Shown here one piece after another: positions 36,401-44,904 of a stretch of 64,000 bases of DNA. The translations under genes and the position numbers were made by a program. The notes under the pieces are model-generated. The model was not told the DNA's origin. It did no database searches and saw nothing but the letters and a program-made list of their open reading frames with translations. The number at the start of each line of letters is the position of its first letter. The stretch's first letter is position 1. This DNA is from an uncultured Mycoplasmatota bacterium (GTDB taxonomy: Bacteria; Bacillota_I; Bacilli_A; RF39; UBA660), in the NCBI GenBank assembly GCA_900553395.1, contig USDJ01000002.1, positions 62,001-126,000 of the forward strand, written 5' to 3'.

Positions 36401-36862
36401 CGCTATAGCACTCATTATATTAGCATCTTGTACACTAGAGGATGCTAAATAACAAAAACCAGTTTGTCTTGTAGCATATATATCTTGATGATCTCCAAAA
36501 ATACTTAATGCGTGCGTAGATAGTGATCTGGCGGCAACATGCATAACACAGGGTAACATTTCACCTGCTATTTTATACATATTTGGAATCATAAGTAACA
36601 ATCCTTGACTAGCTGTATAAGTAGTGGCAAGTGCTCCATTTTGTAAAGCACCGTGAACAAATCCAATAGCACCTGCTTCACTTTGCATTTCAACTACTTT
36701 AGCCTTTTCATTAAATATATTTAAGACTCCTTTTGAACTCCATTCGTCAATGTGCTCTGCCATTGGACTTGAAGGAGTTATCGGATAAATTCCGGCTAAT
36801 TCAGTAAACATATAAGATGAAGCAGCACATGCTTCATTTCCATCCATAGTTTTTATTTTCAT
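33488..36862 (-). CDS. nifJ: Pyruvate:ferredoxin (flavodoxin) oxidoreductase
   Basis: 1124 residues, single-chain form. In order: the pyrimidine-binding domain (ITPSSPMAEHIDEW, FVHGALQNGALATTYTASQG), the gamma and CoA-binding region, two 4Fe-4S motifs (CISCNFCSMVCPHS and CTGCGLCINTCPG), a cysteine motif near the TPP domain (CGACAGCGETPY) and the TPP-binding GGDGWAYDIGFSG, then DTQVYSNTGGQASKSS. It converts pyruvate and CoA to acetyl-CoA, CO2 and reduced ferredoxin, and implies anaerobic metabolism. It stands alone with its own promoter and terminator. Confidence 0.97.
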   Translation of the reverse strand: MKIKTMDGNEACAASSYMFTELAGIYPITPSSPMAEHIDEWSSKGVLNIFNEKAKVVEMQSEAGAIGFVHGALQNGALATTYTASQGLLLMIPNMYKIAGEMLPCVMHVAARSLSTHALSIFGDHQDIYATRQTGFCYLASSSVQDANIMSAIAHLSAIDLSLPFLHFFDGFRTSHEINKIKILEQSDIKDLINKESLSKFRNNALNPLKPNTRGTAQNDDVYFQATEVRNKFYDNVPDVVNNYMEKINHITGMNYKPFNYYGSKNAKKVIIAMGSVCSTIKETIDNIDSELGLVEVHLYRPFSAKYLLDVLPLSTTKIAVLDRTKEFGAPGEPLYLDVLSALKDKNISIVGGRYGLSSKNTTPSQIKAVYDMLDNPVNNFTIGITDDVTNLSLPIKELKIKNSKEILIYGYGSDGMVSASKSIIKLIGDNTNNYVQGYFQYDSKKSGGVTVSHLRISDKEILSTYYVENPDIVVVSKDSYFSSFELLNNISENSILIINSNKSDRELVDSFSAKLTNLLLEKNVKLYVVNASLIADRVGLSGKISMIMEYAILYLTNLIDSKVAYEKLVEYIKDKFSKKGEDIVNANIEALNMTEKLIRELKIYRSIEEVKDNKYDLYEAMFKREGNNIPTSSFLQMPSGVFKPSILESNSISDIVPFYINSNCISCNFCSMVCPHSVIRPFLLSEDEYNNAPSIIQNRCKKSIADKDYYFTIGISVNNCTGCGLCINTCPGLKGEKALTFKSLSKELREEENNIFEYLERNIKDKKLTDKFSIKGSQFISPGFKYCGACAGCGETPYIKLLTQLFKDNILISNATGCSSIYGGSAPSTPYSIPWASSLFEDNAEYGFGMLNANNFIRLKIKNIMEQNMDNSNSLLFKQWLDNYDDYEITKKVYDNLDDNIPEELKDLKDFIPSRTYWVVGGDGWAYDIGFSGIDHILASNQNINILVLDTQVYSNTGGQASKSSDIGSIASFATSGKTTAKKDLARIAMSYKNVYVAQVSLGSNMMQVINALKEASLHNGPSIVIAYSPCISHGIKGGMGNSINIEKLATKCGYFLTFRRSPKDGFKLDSKNVDFDLYDEFLDSQTRYSMLPKVNKENARELLKENKENAKERYEYYKALED

Positions 36863-36896
36863 AGTATCATCCCTTTAATAATATGGTATTAACATT

Positions 36897-36925
36897 ATTT
36901 TAGCACATTTAAATTTATTAATCAA
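36897..36925 (-). promoter_or_regulatory. Promoter of nifJ
   Basis: TTGATT, 17-base spacer, TAAAAT with extended TGC. Confidence 0.75.
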
Positions 36926-36950
36926 AATAAAATTTATAATTAACTAAGAA

Positions 36951-36979
36951 CAAAAAAAAGATTATGGAAAATCTTTTTA
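36951..36979 (-). terminator. Terminator after the first prepilin-LRR gene
   Basis: AAAAAGATT pairs with AATCTTTTT around a six-base loop, followed by further Ts. It overlaps the stop codon. Confidence 0.75.
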
Positions 36980-38686
36980 ATTTTCAAATACTATATTTGA
37001 ATCGCTATAGCCTGTGGCCCAACCAAATACATTAGTTCCAAAGCTAGTAAAATCAGATTTTGAACTTTTTCCTTTTATCACTACACTAGTAAGTTTATTT
37101 TTCAAAAATGCTTCTTTATCTATTGTTTTAACACTTGATGGAATTTCTACGCTTGTTAATTTATTGCTATAAAATGCATATTGACCTATTGTTGTTACAC
37201 TAGATGGAATCGTTATACTTGACAATTGATTATGTATAAATAAACTACTACTTATTGTAGTTAAACTAGATGGAATCGTTATACTTGTTAGTGAATTTTG
37301 ATTAAATGCACCTTCACCTATACTAGTTATAGTATTAGGAAGTGTTATACTAGTTATACTATTTCTAGAAAAAGCATATGTACCTATTGTAGTAACATTA
37401 CTAGGTAATGTTATATTACTTCTTTTTGCACCACCATAACTGACTATTGTTTTATTATCTATACTACCATCACTATTTCTCTTATATATAAAAGCCAAAT
37501 CATCTGGTAATTTATTATTATTAAAAGATTCCTTTTCTATACTTGTTACACTAGATGCTATTTCTAAGCTTGTTAACTGATTATTTAGGAAAGATCCTCT
37601 TCCTATACTAGTAACTCCATTTTCAATTTTTAAGGTTTCTATTTTATTATTATAAAATGAATAATTAGAGATTTTTTTTATATTTCCTGGAATAGTTACA
37701 CTTTTAAGCAAATTATCTGATAAAGCATATATACCCATACTAGTAACACTACTTGGTATTTCAATACTTGTTAATTTGTTATTTCTAAGCATATAAGAAT
37801 TTATAATTTTTAAATTACTTGGTAAAGTTATACTAGTAAGATAGTTATTCAAAAATGCTTTACTACCAATATTAGTTATAGTATTAGGTAACTTTATACT
37901 TGTTATTTTTTGCGCTTCAAATGCACTATTACTTATACTAACAACATTTTTATTATTAAACGTGCTAGGTATTATTACATCATAAAATTCTTTTGTTCCC
38001 GTATCTCCACACGTATATTTTACTATTTCTATTCCAGCTTTAGTTTCTTTTACATCAAAGCATCTTCTTGGTGTATATATTTCTTCTGGATCTACTTCGT
38101 CTGCTATTAAATTTTCATTTTTATCATTTATTGGTTTATATGTAACAGTGTATTCTTTACCACCTTTTTCCATAGATCCCTTTATCTTAGTATTATCAGG
38201 TTTATAGTATTTTACATCTGGAGATTGTATTTCAAATTTTTCATCTATTCCAAATGTACCTTCGTATGTTAAAGAAGCCTCACCCAAATCTTTATTAGAG
38301 TATACATAATTTATAACCAGCTTATACATATTCGTATACTCTTTTTTACCTATATATAAACTATATCCTTTAACTATACCGTTAACTATAGAAAGTCTTC
38401 CACTTTCTATCTTATTATCCTCAATAGATACTTTCAGTTGTTCACCATCACAAATAATTATACTATTAGAACTTACTGTACAGCTTTCGGGATCGAATTC
38501 ATCTTCTAAATTTTTATTCGCTAAAGTTTTTTCCACTGCATCTATATAAAATTCCACACTTCTTTGATTAGCTTGTTCATTAGAATTATTTATTATTCCT
38601 ATAACAGCCGGAATAGTTATTAAAGCTATAATTGCTAATATTATTATTACAGCTAAAAGTTCTATTAAAGTAAATCCTCTTTTCAT
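36977..38686 (-). CDS. Prepilin-signal protein with BspA-type leucine-rich repeats
   Basis: 569 residues. It begins with a class III (type IV pilin) signal, MKRGFTLIELLAVIIILAII: cleavage would fall after Gly4 and Glu9 is the conserved +5 Glu. A pilin-like stalk follows, then a linker carrying DKNENLIADEVDPEE, which looks like a calcium-binding loop. About twelve BspA-type (LRR_5) repeats of 22 residues come next (for example IPSSVTTIGQYAFYSNKLTS), interrupted by a spacer (AFIYKRNSDGSIDN). The tail FGWATGYSDSNIVFEN is shared with the 47.9-kb paralogue. It probably presents a repeat domain on a pilus or pseudopilus, or anchors it in the membrane. No pilus assembly genes are in the window. Confidence 0.85.
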   Translation of the reverse strand: MKRGFTLIELLAVIIILAIIALITIPAVIGIINNSNEQANQRSVEFYIDAVEKTLANKNLEDEFDPESCTVSSNSIIICDGEQLKVSIEDNKIESGRLSIVNGIVKGYSLYIGKKEYTNMYKLVINYVYSNKDLGEASLTYEGTFGIDEKFEIQSPDVKYYKPDNTKIKGSMEKGGKEYTVTYKPINDKNENLIADEVDPEEIYTPRRCFDVKETKAGIEIVKYTCGDTGTKEFYDVIIPSTFNNKNVVSISNSAFEAQKITSIKLPNTITNIGSKAFLNNYLTSITLPSNLKIINSYMLRNNKLTSIEIPSSVTSMGIYALSDNLLKSVTIPGNIKKISNYSFYNNKIETLKIENGVTSIGRGSFLNNQLTSLEIASSVTSIEKESFNNNKLPDDLAFIYKRNSDGSIDNKTIVSYGGAKRSNITLPSNVTTIGTYAFSRNSITSITLPNTITSIGEGAFNQNSLTSITIPSSLTTISSSLFIHNQLSSITIPSSVTTIGQYAFYSNKLTSVEIPSSVKTIDKEAFLKNKLTSVVIKGKSSKSDFTSFGTNVFGWATGYSDSNIVFEN

Positions 38687-38712
38687 ATAACCACCATTCT
38701 ATTAACTACTTC

Positions 38713-38741
38713 AGTATACAAAAAAGATTGGCCGAAGTCAA
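38713..38741 (-). promoter_or_regulatory. Promoter of the first prepilin-LRR gene, inside the spo0A terminator
   Basis: TTGACT, 17-base spacer, TATACT. The -35 lies in the spo0A terminator stem and the spacer spans the rest of the hairpin and its T-tract. Confidence 0.75.
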
Positions 38742-38744
38742 TCA
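38719..38744 (-). terminator. Terminator after spo0A
   Basis: GATTG pairs with CAATC, with an inner CTTCGG tetraloop, followed by six Ts. Confidence 0.8.
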
Positions 38745-39503
38745 CTATCTTACTTTATGATAATCAAGTCTAAGCTTATCTGCAACTGTTACTATGAATT
38801 CTGAATTAGTTGGCTTAGCTCTATCTATATCTACACTATTACCAAATATTTCTTCCATAAGATCCCAATTACCTCTGTTCCAACTAACTTCTATAGCATG
38901 TCTTATAGCTCTTTCAACTCTTGACACAGTAGTATCAAATTTTGAAGCAAGTTCAGGATATAATTCTTTAGTTATTCCACCTATCATTTCAGGATTTTCA
39001 AATATCATATGCACTCCATCTCTTATATATTGATATCCTTTTATATGTGAAGGTATTCCAAGTTCGTGTAATATCTTAGTTATTGATATCTGAAGATTAT
39101 TATAGTGTAAATCTATATTTTTGCCTTCCTTTTTCTTGTTACACATATCAAGTATTCTTTTTTCTAAATCATCAAAATCAAAAGGTTTTAACAAATAATA
39201 ATTTACTCCATAATCAGATACTTCTCTAATTACTTCTGCAGTATTATAGCTTGTAGCAACTATTACTTTTTTGTTTAAGTTTTTCTTTTTCATTTGCTCA
39301 AGTACATATAAACCATCTTTGTTTGGCATTATTAAATCTAATACTATTAAATCATAGTTTTCTTTTTCTACTGCTTCTATTCCTTCTAACCCATCGTGTG
39401 CTTCACTAGAAATAGTTATTAATTTACTACTTTTGAAATACTCTTTTACTGCTTCGATTAACTGCACATTGTCATCTATCATAAGAACTTTAATCTTGTC
39501 CAT
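38745..39503 (-). CDS. spo0A: Stage 0 sporulation response regulator Spo0A
   Basis: 252 residues. The receiver domain has DD at the acidic pocket (LMIDDN), the phospho-Asp in LIVLDLIMPNKDG, and K in LLKPFDFDD. The Spo0A-specific C-terminal DNA-binding domain is unmistakable: HELGIPSHIKGYQYIRDG, TVSRVERAIRHAIEVSWNRG and KPTNSEFIVTVADKLRLD. It is the master regulator of entry into sporulation. Two 0A-type boxes lie 75-90 bases upstream, suggesting autoregulation. It follows tpiA, unlike the spoIVB-spo0A order of Bacillus. Confidence 0.96.
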   Translation of the reverse strand: MDKIKVLMIDDNVQLIEAVKEYFKSSKLITISSEAHDGLEGIEAVEKENYDLIVLDLIMPNKDGLYVLEQMKKKNLNKKVIVATSYNTAEVIREVSDYGVNYYLLKPFDFDDLEKRILDMCNKKKEGKNIDLHYNNLQISITKILHELGIPSHIKGYQYIRDGVHMIFENPEMIGGITKELYPELASKFDTTVSRVERAIRHAIEVSWNRGNWDLMEEIFGNSVDIDRAKPTNSEFIVTVADKLRLDYHKVR

Positions 39504-39575
39504 AATATACCTCTTTTCTATTATTGATTATACTACATACAACTTAAAGCTTCTAGAGTTTATTTTATCTAGTTT

Positions 39576-39592
39576 TGTCACACTTTGTCGAA
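39576..39592. promoter_or_regulatory. Tandem Spo0A boxes upstream of spo0A
   Basis: TGTCGAA (perfect 0A box) and TGTCACA (two mismatches) stand in the same orientation, ten bases start to start. That is the spacing of the tandem boxes bound by Spo0A at abrB-type sites. Confidence 0.6.
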
Positions 39593-39610
39593 TTATTTAG
39601 AATTATGCAA

Positions 39611-40324
39611 TCAAGAAATTTTATCGATAATTTCTACAAATTGATTTGGATTTATACTTGCAGATCCAATTAAAAATCCATCTAATTCTTCTAATTTATT
39701 TAAAGCTAAAATATTTTTCTCATTTATACTACCACCATATAATACTTTAACATTTTGGTTATATAATTCAAATACTAATTCTTTTATATAATGTATAGTT
39801 TTTACTATTTCATTTAAATCTGGAACATTATTAGTTCCAATAGCCCAAACAGGCTCATATGCTATTATTACGTTAGATAGTTCACTAACACCTACTAGTG
39901 CATCTCTTATTTGCCTTTTTATGATAACATCCTTTTTTAATAAATTATATTCTTCTTTAGTTTCCCCAACGCATAATATAACTTTTAATTTATGCTTAAG
40001 ACAAGTTTTGATCTTTTTATTTATATCTATATCAGTTTCTTTAAGCTTAATTCTTCTTTCACTATGGCCAACAATTGAATATTTTACTCCTATGCTAGCA
40101 AGTTGCAAGGCTGAAACTTCACCCGTAAAACCGCCATCTTCTGATGCGCAAACATTTTGACTGCCAACCTTAAAAGAATAGTTCAGAAAATAAGGAATAT
40201 AAATATAACTTGGGCAAATTACTAAGTTTTTATTGTTTATTTCTTTAAATATATTTATATAATTTGCAATTTCACCAAATTGCATATTCATCTTTATATT
40301 TCCAACAATTAATTTATTCGCCAT
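39611..40324 (-). CDS. tpiA: Triosephosphate isomerase
   Basis: 237 residues. Catalytic Lys in GNIKMN, His in VGHSERR and Glu in YEPVWAIG. LYGGSINEKN and GFLIGSASI form the phosphate site. It is about 15 residues shorter than most bacterial TpiA. It overlaps the glycosyltransferase gene by 11 bases and is the last gene of the pgk-flippase-glycosyltransferase-tpiA operon. Confidence 0.94.
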   Translation of the reverse strand: MANKLIVGNIKMNMQFGEIANYINIFKEINNKNLVICPSYIYIPYFLNYSFKVGSQNVCASEDGGFTGEVSALQLASIGVKYSIVGHSERRIKLKETDIDINKKIKTCLKHKLKVILCVGETKEEYNLLKKDVIIKRQIRDALVGVSELSNVIIAYEPVWAIGTNNVPDLNEIVKTIHYIKELVFELYNQNVKVLYGGSINEKNILALNKLEELDGFLIGSASINPNQFVEIIDKIS

Positions 40325-41555
40325 GAAGTCCTCTTTTTATTGTAGTCTTTAATCTAGAAACAAAAGATTTATCTTTTTTAAGAGGTCTACCCTTAAGAGC
40401 TAATTTATATACGTGTAATACTCTTTCTGCAAAGTACTTAGAAGAATAAGTCTCAGCATTTATTCTTCCTTGACTACCCATATTTTCTCTTTTAGCCTTA
40501 TCTAATAATATTTCAGACATCTTACTTATATATTCTTTTTTATCTTTAAAAAGTGAACCTGTAAGAGAATCTATAACTGTATTTCTAAAAGCTTCATCGT
40601 CCAAAGCTACTACAGGTAATGATGCTGCCATAGCTTCTATAACAGTTAATCCTTGGGTTTCTGTATGAGAAGCTGTTACAAATATATCAGCTATATTGTA
40701 ATAAGTTGGTACATCATCCCAAGGAACTTTCCCCGTGAATACAACATTTGAATCTATTTTATTTTTATGTACTAAAGCCTTATATTCTTCTAAATCCGGC
40801 CCATCTCCAACTATTAATAGCTTACAATTTTTATTTTTCTTCATAAGCCCCTTATGATTATTTATAAGAAATTCTACACTTTTTTCAGATGCTATTCTAC
40901 CTACAAACAACACTATTATGTCATCTTTATTAAAACCCAAACTTTCTTTTAATTTTACAGTTTTCTCTTTATCTATGTTTTCAGAATAAAATCTATCTAT
41001 TTCTATTCCAGTAGGAATAATGTGTACATTTCTATCATATTTATATTTTTCTTTAAATAAATCATAAGTTTTTTTTGTAGGAACTATTAACTCCTTTATT
41101 GTTTTATCACAATAAAATTTAGTTAAATACTCTACTATTTTTTTACTTGGACCATCAAAATATCCCTTAGTAATATAATGCACATAATCCTCATACATAG
41201 TATGATAAGTATGAACTATAGGTATATCAAGTTGATGTCCTATAACTCTTGCAAATGTACCTATACCAAATTCAGTATGAGTATGTATTACATCTAAATT
41301 CCACTCTTTTATTTTATTAACAGCCTTGATAGGATAAAAAGTCGTTAATCTATAATCATATATACCAACAGGAATACCAGGTATTCTTATTATTCTACCG
41401 TTATCTTCAAATTGATATTTCATATTTTCTGGATTAACAGTTACTATAAATACTTTATGTCCTTTTTTTCTAAGCGCATTCTCAAGCATCTTTATACTTG
41501 TAGATACACCATTTATAAATGGTGGATATGTATCAGTAAATATACCAATTCTCAA
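40314..41555 (-). CDS. GT4 glycosyltransferase, probable glucosyl-diacylglycerol synthase
   Basis: 413 residues. N-terminal GIFTDTYPPFINGVSTSI and middle HTHTEFGIGTFARVIG match the family of 1,2-diacylglycerol 3-glucosyltransferases of Acholeplasma and streptococci. Nucleotide-sugar site: VGRIASEKS and TETQGLTVIEAMAASLP (E-x7-E type). A basic C-terminus (GRPLKKDKSFVSRLKTTIKRG) fits attachment to the inner membrane face. Lipid acceptor and sugar are inferred from family resemblance. It abuts a flippase-like membrane protein, which suggests glycolipid synthesis and handling together. Confidence 0.85.
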   Translation of the reverse strand: MRIGIFTDTYPPFINGVSTSIKMLENALRKKGHKVFIVTVNPENMKYQFEDNGRIIRIPGIPVGIYDYRLTTFYPIKAVNKIKEWNLDVIHTHTEFGIGTFARVIGHQLDIPIVHTYHTMYEDYVHYITKGYFDGPSKKIVEYLTKFYCDKTIKELIVPTKKTYDLFKEKYKYDRNVHIIPTGIEIDRFYSENIDKEKTVKLKESLGFNKDDIIVLFVGRIASEKSVEFLINNHKGLMKKNKNCKLLIVGDGPDLEEYKALVHKNKIDSNVVFTGKVPWDDVPTYYNIADIFVTASHTETQGLTVIEAMAASLPVVALDDEAFRNTVIDSLTGSLFKDKKEYISKMSEILLDKAKRENMGSQGRINAETYSSKYFAERVLHVYKLALKGRPLKKDKSFVSRLKTTIKRGLHGE

Positions 41556-42551
41556 TTATTTCACCTTCTTTATATTAAGAGCTATAGCCCCTACTATCAT
41601 ACCAAAATAGTATGTAATAAATCTCCAAACTAGCATCATAGCTGATAGTGTTGCACCAGAGCAAAAATTACCATAAAATTTAATAAATCCATACTCAAGT
41701 CCGCCAGTTCCTCCTGGAATTGGAACAAATGAACCTATAATCATAATGTATGCACTAGTAACAATCGCAACACCTGGTAAAAATTTATATTCTCCCATAG
41801 CTAGAAGTACAAAAAATGGTATTAAGTAAAGACAAGAAAGCGCTAAAAAATTATAAACTATATTTAACACAAACATTTTTTTATCTTTTAAAAGTATTTT
41901 AGCACCTTTATGAAATTTAGATATATTTAAATCCCATTTTTTTAGTTTTTCTTCTTTATTTTTTACTATATGTAATTTAGTCAATAAATTAATACTTAAA
42001 CCTATTAACTTTTTATTTATCTTAGGGCAGAATGCTACCATAAACATAATAACTATTACTAAAGTATTCATTAAAAATCCTAGCGCTATTAATTTTTGTA
42101 GCAAATATACTTTAGAAAATATATGAAATATATTATTACTTAAAAGTGCTATAAGCCCTAAAACAACGAGTGCTATTTGATATACAATAAAGTTTTCTAA
42201 AACCACACTAGTTGAATTAGCATAGTCTATTCCACATTGCTTTAAAAAATAAATCTGATATGGTTGTCCTCCTGTTGCAAATGGAGTTACAGCATTGAAA
42301 AATTGAGTTCTAAGTACAAGATAAAATGCACTTTTGAATTTAAAGTCAGGGTTTATTTTTTTACAAAAAGAATACATAGGATATGTCCTAAATATCCAAA
42401 AAGTAAAAAGCAAAACAAACGAAATTAACAAATACCATATATTCATACTTAATATTTGATTAATGGTGGCATTAAAATTATCTTTTAAAGAAAAATATAA
42501 TACTAACCCAGTTATTGCAATAAGAAGAAATATATTTAGTTTCTTTTTCAT
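41556..42551 (-). CDS. Flippase-like integral membrane protein (UPF0104/LPG-synthase TM family)
   Basis: 331 residues, about seven or eight membrane spans. Family features are TPFATGGQPYQIYFLKQCG and FVPIPGGTGGLEYGF. This is the membrane half seen in MprF-type lysyl-PG synthases, here without the catalytic domain. It starts right where the glycosyltransferase gene ends and lies one base after pgk. Transport of a glycolipid made next door is plausible but not shown. Confidence 0.88.
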   Translation of the reverse strand: MKKKLNIFLLIAITGLVLYFSLKDNFNATINQILSMNIWYLLISFVLLFTFWIFRTYPMYSFCKKINPDFKFKSAFYLVLRTQFFNAVTPFATGGQPYQIYFLKQCGIDYANSTSVVLENFIVYQIALVVLGLIALLSNNIFHIFSKVYLLQKLIALGFLMNTLVIVIMFMVAFCPKINKKLIGLSINLLTKLHIVKNKEEKLKKWDLNISKFHKGAKILLKDKKMFVLNIVYNFLALSCLYLIPFFVLLAMGEYKFLPGVAIVTSAYIMIIGSFVPIPGGTGGLEYGFIKFYGNFCSGATLSAMMLVWRFITYYFGMIVGAIALNIKKVK

Positions 42552-42552
42552 A

Positions 42553-43731
42553 CTACTTGTCTTCTATAGCTTCTATTCCAGGTAATTTTTTACCTTCTAA
42601 TAGTTCTAAAGAAGCTCCTCCTCCCGTAGAAATATGTGTAAATGAATTTTTATATCCGAAATTAATAGCTGCAGAAGCAGTATCTCCTCCACCTATTATT
42701 ACTATTTTATTTAAGGTGCTCAAATATCTTAAGATCTCCTTTGTTCCTTTAGAATATTTATCATATTCAAACATTCCCATTGGTCCATTCCAAACTATAG
42801 TATTAGAAATTTCTAATATTTTTTCAAACTCTTTTATAGTGTTTGGACCTATATCTAATCCTATATCGTCACTTGCAAAAGCATTATTTTCTTTTATAAA
42901 TGACTCTCCATCTATTTGTTTAGATGTAATAGAATCTATTGGTAGTATAATCTTTTCTGTGTATTTCTTTAATATATCATCACAGAAATCAATTGACTCT
43001 CCATCTACTATTGAAGAGCCAATATTATATCCTAACGATTTTAAAAATGTATATGCCATTCCTCCACCTATTAAAATATAATCTGCTATATTAACTAAAT
43101 TCTTTATAACACCTATTTTATCACTTACTTTAGATCCACCTAAAATTACTGTGTATGGTCTTTTTGGATTGTCAAGTGCCAAAGATAATTTTTCTAATTC
43201 ATTTTGAACTAAGAATCCTAATCCACTAGGAAGATAGCTTGCAATTCCAACATTAGATGCGTGAGATCTATGAATAGTACCAAATGCATCGTTAATAAAT
43301 ATATCACCTAAACTAGCCCAATATTTAGCTAGATCCTCATCATTACCAGATTCAAGTTTACCATTCAAATCTTCAAATCTAGTATTTTCTATTAAAATGA
43401 CATCTCCAGGATTTAAATTGGCTACTTTTTCTTCTAGATTTTTACCTCTAGTTTCACCAGAAAATATAACCCTTTTTCCAAGTAAATCACTTAATCTATC
43501 AGCTACTATAGATAATGAATTCTTAGCTTTATCGCTTTCTTCTTTTATTCTACCTAAATGACTAAGTAAAATGACTTTAGCCTTATTATCTATCGCATAA
43601 TTAATAGTTTTTAAGCTTTCTTTAATTCTATTATCATCTAATATTTTATTATTCTTTATTGGAACATTAAAGTCTACTCTTATTATAACTTTTTTATTAT
43701 ATAAATCAAAGTCCTTGATACTTTTTTTCAT
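42553..43731 (-). CDS. pgk: Phosphoglycerate kinase
   Basis: 392 residues. N-domain RVDFNVPIKNNKI and SHLGRI; nucleotide domain LGGSKVSDKIGVI, VWNGPMGMFEYDKYSKGT and GGGDTASA. Makes ATP from 1,3-bisphosphoglycerate in glycolysis. First gene of the operon ending in tpiA. gapA is not next to it. Confidence 0.97.
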   Translation of the reverse strand: MKKSIKDFDLYNKKVIIRVDFNVPIKNNKILDDNRIKESLKTINYAIDNKAKVILLSHLGRIKEESDKAKNSLSIVADRLSDLLGKRVIFSGETRGKNLEEKVANLNPGDVILIENTRFEDLNGKLESGNDEDLAKYWASLGDIFINDAFGTIHRSHASNVGIASYLPSGLGFLVQNELEKLSLALDNPKRPYTVILGGSKVSDKIGVIKNLVNIADYILIGGGMAYTFLKSLGYNIGSSIVDGESIDFCDDILKKYTEKIILPIDSITSKQIDGESFIKENNAFASDDIGLDIGPNTIKEFEKILEISNTIVWNGPMGMFEYDKYSKGTKEILRYLSTLNKIVIIGGGDTASAAINFGYKNSFTHISTGGGASLELLEGKKLPGIEAIEDK

Positions 43732-43797
43732 ATCATCACCATTTTAATTTTAACATATTTTTAATATTAAATCCATAAAAATGATATTTTATAAGCA

Positions 43798-43832
43798 AAA
43801 TAAAAGGATTTATCCTAATTTGATAAATCCTA
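43798..43832 (-). terminator. Terminator after the pilin-like gene
   Basis: AGGATTTATC pairs with GATAAATCCT around a seven-base loop, followed by T-rich sequence. Confidence 0.8.
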
Positions 43833-44894
43833 AGATATTTTATTTCTTTTAACTTCAATTACTGGGCGTACTCCATACTCATCTATAGACTTAATAACTC
43901 CATATCCTAAATACTTTCCTCTTACGGTCCAAAATGAACCATATGTATTTTGTATGGCAGATGATGTGACATACTCACAACTTGATGATGTAATATCATC
44001 ACATAAAACCTTAAGCTTTTTATTAGCCTCAGCCGTAGAAAACGAATCAGAAATCAAAGGTACTTTAACAAATAGTCCCTTTTGAGTTCCCTCCTCGAAA
44101 TCAATTCCAGCTATTTTAGCTACTTCATTTGCTGTTATAAGTCTTGATTTAAAGTCAGAATAGTCTATTGTGTATTCAATACTGCTTGATTTGTAGGTAT
44201 AATTTGATGGAGTTGAAGTTCCTTTCCAATCTTTAGTTTTACTTTTAAGGCTTTCTATAGATTTTAATGGACCTTTCCCATTTGTGACTGTTTCAACATT
44301 ATATTCAGCAGTTACTGAAGTAGAAACATTATGATCAAGAATTAAATTTACGTCATATCCACCATTATCTAAAAATGCGTAAAATTTTAAGCAACTATTT
44401 TGAGTTGAACTTACGTTATTTATGCCATTATATCCATCTTTACTATTATTACTAGTATAATTTGTACATTTCTCACCACTTTTTACATCAAAATAAACCA
44501 CTTGTCCATCGCTAAAGAACTTACTTCCAGAGCAATCACTATTATCTTTAAGCTCAAAATCATATTGTCCATTATAAGATACTTCAACAGTTTTCAAACT
44601 AGTAACATCAGTATCAGATCCATTTAATTTAATTGGACCTTTTAAATAACCATTATCTACTAATGTGCTTAAAGGTATACAATAATTGATTTCATTATCT
44701 TTAACAAACATATTTTTATTATCATCCATATATAAATCCGTAGCATTATATATAAGTTTTTCTGTAAATTCATCCGTGCTATTAGTAGAACTTTTTACTT
44801 GATTTATTATTTTAGGAAATGCAAACAACATCAAAAGTGCTAATATAACCATAACACCTAAAAGTTCGACAAGTGTAAAACCATCCTTTTTCAT
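43830..44894 (-). CDS. Pilin-signal protein with a C-terminal GVRPVIEV domain
   Basis: 354 residues. Starts MKKDGFTLVELLGVMVILAL, a type IV pilin signal, after AAGGAGAG. A pilin-like stalk with a Cys pair follows. The C-terminal region ends SFWTVRGKYLGYG then GVRPVIEVKRNKIS, which resembles the end of DUF6273-type domains. The ribosome-binding site lies at the end of nrnA, so the two are coupled. The 58.9-kb pseudogene is a broken relative with the same C-terminal signature. Confidence 0.8.
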   Translation of the reverse strand: MKKDGFTLVELLGVMVILALLMLFAFPKIINQVKSSTNSTDEFTEKLIYNATDLYMDDNKNMFVKDNEINYCIPLSTLVDNGYLKGPIKLNGSDTDVTSLKTVEVSYNGQYDFELKDNSDCSGSKFFSDGQVVYFDVKSGEKCTNYTSNNSKDGYNGINNVSSTQNSCLKFYAFLDNGGYDVNLILDHNVSTSVTAEYNVETVTNGKGPLKSIESLKSKTKDWKGTSTPSNYTYKSSSIEYTIDYSDFKSRLITANEVAKIAGIDFEEGTQKGLFVKVPLISDSFSTAEANKKLKVLCDDITSSSCEYVTSSAIQNTYGSFWTVRGKYLGYGVIKSIDEYGVRPVIEVKRNKIS

Positions 44895-44904
44895 AATTCT
44901 CTCC

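Noticed and set aside
42557..43081. Long plus-strand open frame (174 codons) opposite pgk
   Set aside because: Antisense shadow of a strongly conserved enzyme gene. No ribosome-binding site and no protein-like composition of its own.
44864..44873. Spo0A-box sequence (TGTCGAA) near the pilin-like gene start
   Set aside because: It encodes part of the conserved prepilin motif (LVELL) on the minus strand, so coding constraint explains it.
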